A program made the position numbers and the translations under genes. A stretch of 8,012 nucleotides of DNA from Acidobacteriota bacterium. Lineage in GTDB: Bacteria; Acidobacteriota; Vicinamibacteria; Vicinamibacterales; Vicinamibacteraceae. Shown piece by piece: positions 7,012 to 8,012 of this stretch (positions are counted from its first letter, which is position 1; every line of letters starts with the position of its first letter). The notes beneath the pieces are model-generated. The model was not told where the DNA came from. It ran no database searches and saw nothing but the letters and a program-made list of their open reading frames with translations. The stretch spans positions 1 to 8,012 of the forward strand of contig JACDAO010000009.1 in assembly GCA_013695405.1 (NCBI GenBank), read 5' to 3'.

Positions 7012-7040
7012 CGGCCTCGGAGGGTGTCCGGGGCCGTTTT
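7012..7040 (+). terminator. Intrinsic terminator after tRNA-Pro
   Basis: CGGCCTCGGA (7012-7021) pairs with TCCGGGGCCG (7027-7036), forming a 10-bp stem with one G-T wobble and a 5-base loop. TTTT follows immediately (7037-7040). This is a strong rho-independent terminator 34 bases after the tRNA CCA. It probably ends the tRNA transcript, and shields the gene fragments beyond from tRNA readthrough. Confidence 0.85.
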
Positions 7041-7045
7041 GCGTT

Positions 7046-7064
7046 GGGGTCACGCAGGGGTCAC
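7046..7064 (+). repeat. Short direct repeat, GGGGTCAC twice at 11-base spacing
   Basis: GGGGTCAC occurs at 7046-7053 and again at 7057-7064, one helical turn apart, just past the tRNA terminator. Closely spaced direct repeats next to a tRNA attachment site are compatible with arm-type integrase or excisionase sites of the vanished element, but two copies are weak evidence and no third is visible. Confidence 0.35.
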
Positions 7065-7084
7065 AGGGTGGGGAATTTGGAGTG

Positions 7085-7141
7085 ATGCCGAACGACGAAC
7101 CGCGGGGTCGGCGTCAGCCTGGTCTCTCAGCATCGGCTTAA
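7085..7141 (+). CDS. Possible 18-codon leader ORF upstream of the protease fragment
   Basis: ATG at 7085 begins an 18-residue reading frame, rich in Arg and Pro, ending at TAA (7139-7141). A GGAG sequence (7079-7082) lies only two bases before the ATG, closer than is usual. The stop codon falls inside the loop of the 7132-7150 hairpin, the arrangement that drew attention to it. No homology is recognised. A reading frame this short can easily arise by chance. Confidence 0.15.
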   Translation: MPNDEPRGRRQPGLSASA

Positions 7142-7156
7142 AGAGCCGATACGGCT
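7132..7156 (+). promoter_or_regulatory. Mutually exclusive hairpins ahead of the protease-fragment start
   Basis: ATCGGCT (7132-7138) and AGCCGAT (7144-7150) form a perfect 7-bp stem with loop TAAAG. The right arm can instead pair downstream, AGCCG (7144-7148) with CGGCT (7152-7156), around a 3-base loop. The two structures cannot coexist. They end three bases before the GGAGG ribosome site (7159-7163) of the next reading frame, so the structure could affect access to it. There is no U-tract, so it is not a terminator. The pairings are visible; a regulatory role is speculative. Confidence 0.35.
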
Positions 7157-7167
7157 ACGGAGGAAGA

Positions 7168-7512
7168 GTGGGGCTCTACTCGGAATACCTGGAACGAAGG
7201 TTCAGCTTCGAGCAGCTTGCGGCTGAGCGGAAGGCTCAGCTGACGCGCATCAGTGCTCTCAGAGGCCGCGCCATCCTCGTCTACGCTGCCAACCTCCAGA
7301 AGTCTCAGCAGCCAGTCGGAATAAACTTCACTGATCTCTTGCCCATTCAGGATCAGCTCGCCAACTGCGATGGCGAAGCCATTGACCTTCTCATCGAGAC
7401 CGGGGGCGGGTCGGGCGAAACCGTCGAGGATATTGTCAAGCTCGGTCACCCGAATCGAGAACGCTCAGCAGATCGCAGCGCACGAATCACCGCGCACGAC
7501 GAAGCTGTATGA
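7168..7512 (+). pseudogene. Truncated SDH/ClpP-class serine protease homologue (N-terminal fragment)
   Basis: The frame starts at GTG 7168, with an excellent ribosome site GGAGG (7159-7163) four bases upstream. Residues 1-92 resemble the N-terminus of the SDH-protease family (ClpP/SppA-like fold, often annotated as serine dehydrogenase proteinase). The segments are LYSEYLERRFSFEQLAAERK (3-22), ILVYAANL (36-43), the strand-helix DLLPIQDQL (56-64), and IETGGGSGETVEDIVKL (76-92). The last normally reads ETPGG. After Leu92, around base 7443, the likeness stops abruptly. The next 22 residues are out-of-frame translation of an integrase fragment, ending at 7512. The family region carrying the catalytic Ser (S-A-G) is absent, so no protease activity is expected. 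An intact relative would be roughly 280 residues or more. Family identity is from memory of its motifs. A translated but inactive 114-residue protein remains possible given the preserved start signals. Confidence 0.7.
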
Positions 7513-7561
7513 CCGAACGAACGACGAGCTTACCCTTGACGAGATCGAACGAAGCGATTAA
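7451..7561 (+). pseudogene. 3' end of a tyrosine recombinase (phage/island integrase) gene
   Basis: In a frame different from that of the protease fragment, 36 codons encode the C-terminus of a tyrosine recombinase. NAQQIAAHES contains the late active-site His of the R-H-R-H/W-Y set (codon 7481-7483). RTTKLYDRT follows with the catalytic Tyr (codon 7508-7510). The tail LTLDEIER, then stop at 7559-7561, is typical of integrases whose ends read H-E-S-x-R-T-T-x-L-Y-D-R. Everything upstream, including both Arg residues and the first His, is missing; the DNA at about 7441-7453 switches directly from protease to integrase similarity. It is therefore a dead fragment. Its position some 470 bases past the tRNA-Pro fits a tRNA-targeted integrating element. 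Identification is by motif recall; the remnant is short but specific. Confidence 0.72.
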
Positions 7562-7727
7562 ACCATCCGCACAGGGTCTCATGCGCACTTTGATCAGCTC
7601 CGAGAAACTGAGGACCCTCTTTTGAAGCTCATAGGGACGGGAACGATTCGGCCTTTGTGCGCGCCGCTGACTCGATCATTTCAGAGGAACTGGCGGCAAA
7701 TCATCACACCAGTGCCACGGAGCTTCG

Positions 7728-8012
7728 ATGAATGATGTACCTGCCGGTTCTTCGGGCGGCGATCCAGATCCGCTCGACTACAGCGCCGACATCGTGAAGA
7801 CGCTGCGCGAGCCGCTCGTCGTACTCGATGGGCAGTTGCGCGTCACGACGGCCAGCGCCGCGTTTTACCGGGTGTTCGACGTCACGCCCGACAAGACCGT
7901 CGGGCGGCTCGTTCACGAGCTCGGCGACGGGCAGTGGGACATCCCCGCGCTGCGGGAGAAGCTCGACGACCTGCTGCGCAACGGCGAGGCGTCGTTCGAC
8001 GATTTCTCGGTC
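7728..8012 (+). CDS. PAS-domain protein, probable sensor kinase (3' end outside window)
   Basis: Ninety-five codons are open to the right edge. ATG at 7728 is chosen because GGAG (7719-7722) lies five bases upstream; the ATGs at 7732 and 7735 are out of frame with the conserved protein. After a flexible 20-residue start, residues 22-60 form the first half of a PAS domain: a helix with DIVKTLREPLVVLD, a strand, then T-A-S-A-A-F-Y-R-V-F and TVGR. ELGDGQWDIPALREKL (64-79) follows. The G-D-G-Q-W-D-I-P-x-L-R wording is common in PAS domains of soluble histidine kinases and CheB/CheR-type fusions, where PAS senses a ligand or redox state, but the output domain is not visible. No membrane segment or signal peptide is present in this part. 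Core-like high GC resumes at its start, marking the end of the mobile-element scar. Confidence 0.82.
   Translation, partial: MNDVPAGSSGGDPDPLDYSADIVKTLREPLVVLDGQLRVTTASAAFYRVFDVTPDKTVGRLVHELGDGQWDIPALREKLDDLLRNGEASFDDFSV

Larger units (their letters stand above)
6978..7727. mobile_element. Decayed remnant of an element integrated at tRNA-Pro
   Basis: Between the intact tRNA and the PAS gene lie 750 bases with no complete gene and visibly lower GC than the core. Hand counts of three 60-base lines gave 37, 31 and 33 G+C. It contains the terminator, the GGGGTCAC pair, the hairpin set, the protease fragment and the integrase 3' end. From 7562 to 7727 I recognise nothing; one frame stays open to 7733 without a recognisable product. 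No second copy of the tRNA 3' end was found inside the window, so attachment-site borders cannot be drawn. The boundaries given are those of the unexplained stretch, not measured ends. Confidence 0.55.

Noticed and set aside
7024..7167. Upstream extension of the protease-fragment frame to a GTG at 7024
   Set aside because: That start lies in the loop of the tRNA terminator, and the added residues resemble nothing. GTG at 7168 has GGAGG at correct spacing and begins where family similarity begins.
7138..7449. Minus-strand 103-codon frame opposite the protease fragment
   Set aside because: No recognised motif. The plus strand has specific family similarity and a strong ribosome site over the same bases.
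7538..7556. A stretch resembling part of the reverse complement of the tRNA T-arm, considered as an attachment-site repeat
   Set aside because: The match is short and interrupted, and it lies inside the integrase codons for the usual D-E-I-E-R tail, so coding explains it better.

Overview
The window is 8 kb of GC-rich bacterial chromosome. It holds housekeeping genes (coenzyme A synthesis, base-excision repair, replication restart, nucleoid architecture, ribosome assembly), then a tRNA gene with the scar of a mobile element beside it. Protein style and gene content (coaBC, family-4 uracil-DNA glycosylase and priA in overlapping order; an EGY-like site-2 protease; an HU/IHF protein) suggest an Acidobacteria-like lineage, perhaps Vicinamibacteria. 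That assignment is an inference from recalled family resemblance, not from a search.

Left block (1-3659, + strand): the 3' end of coaBC, a complete family-4 Fe-S uracil-DNA glycosylase, and a complete priA. The genes overlap by 4 bases and by 1 base, so they form one translationally coupled operon. Middle block (3690-4902, - strand): an HU/IHF-type protein followed by a membrane-embedded M50 site-2 protease that appears to start at a TTG inside the end of the HU gene. This pair converges on priA. A 59-base intergenic stretch (4903-4961) carries a near-consensus sigma-70 promoter for the HU gene and separates it from the divergent der gene.

Right block (4962-7040, + strand): der (double-GTPase ribosome assembly factor), a small MerR-family regulator, and tRNA-Pro(GGG) with encoded CCA, its own promoter and a strong intrinsic terminator. 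The HU/IHF, MerR and tRNA-Pro neighbourhood recalls the ihfA-merR-tRNA-Pro cluster of Proteobacteria, here with der inserted and the HU gene inverted.

Scar (about 6978-7727): beyond the tRNA, base composition drops. Hand counts of single 60-base lines give about 52-62% GC here against 67-83% in the core genes sampled. The region holds two gene fragments fused out of frame: the N-terminal third of an SDH/ClpP-class serine protease homologue, and the last 36 codons of a tyrosine recombinase including the catalytic Tyr. This is best read as the decayed, internally deleted remainder of an element that integrated at the tRNA. A small arrangement of alternative hairpins and a possible leader ORF sits just ahead of the protease fragment.

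Right edge (7728-8012): the first 95 codons of a PAS-domain protein, probably a sensor kinase, running off the window. I found no CRISPR array, complete insertion sequence or intact defence system. The least ordinary part is the tRNA-Pro scar.
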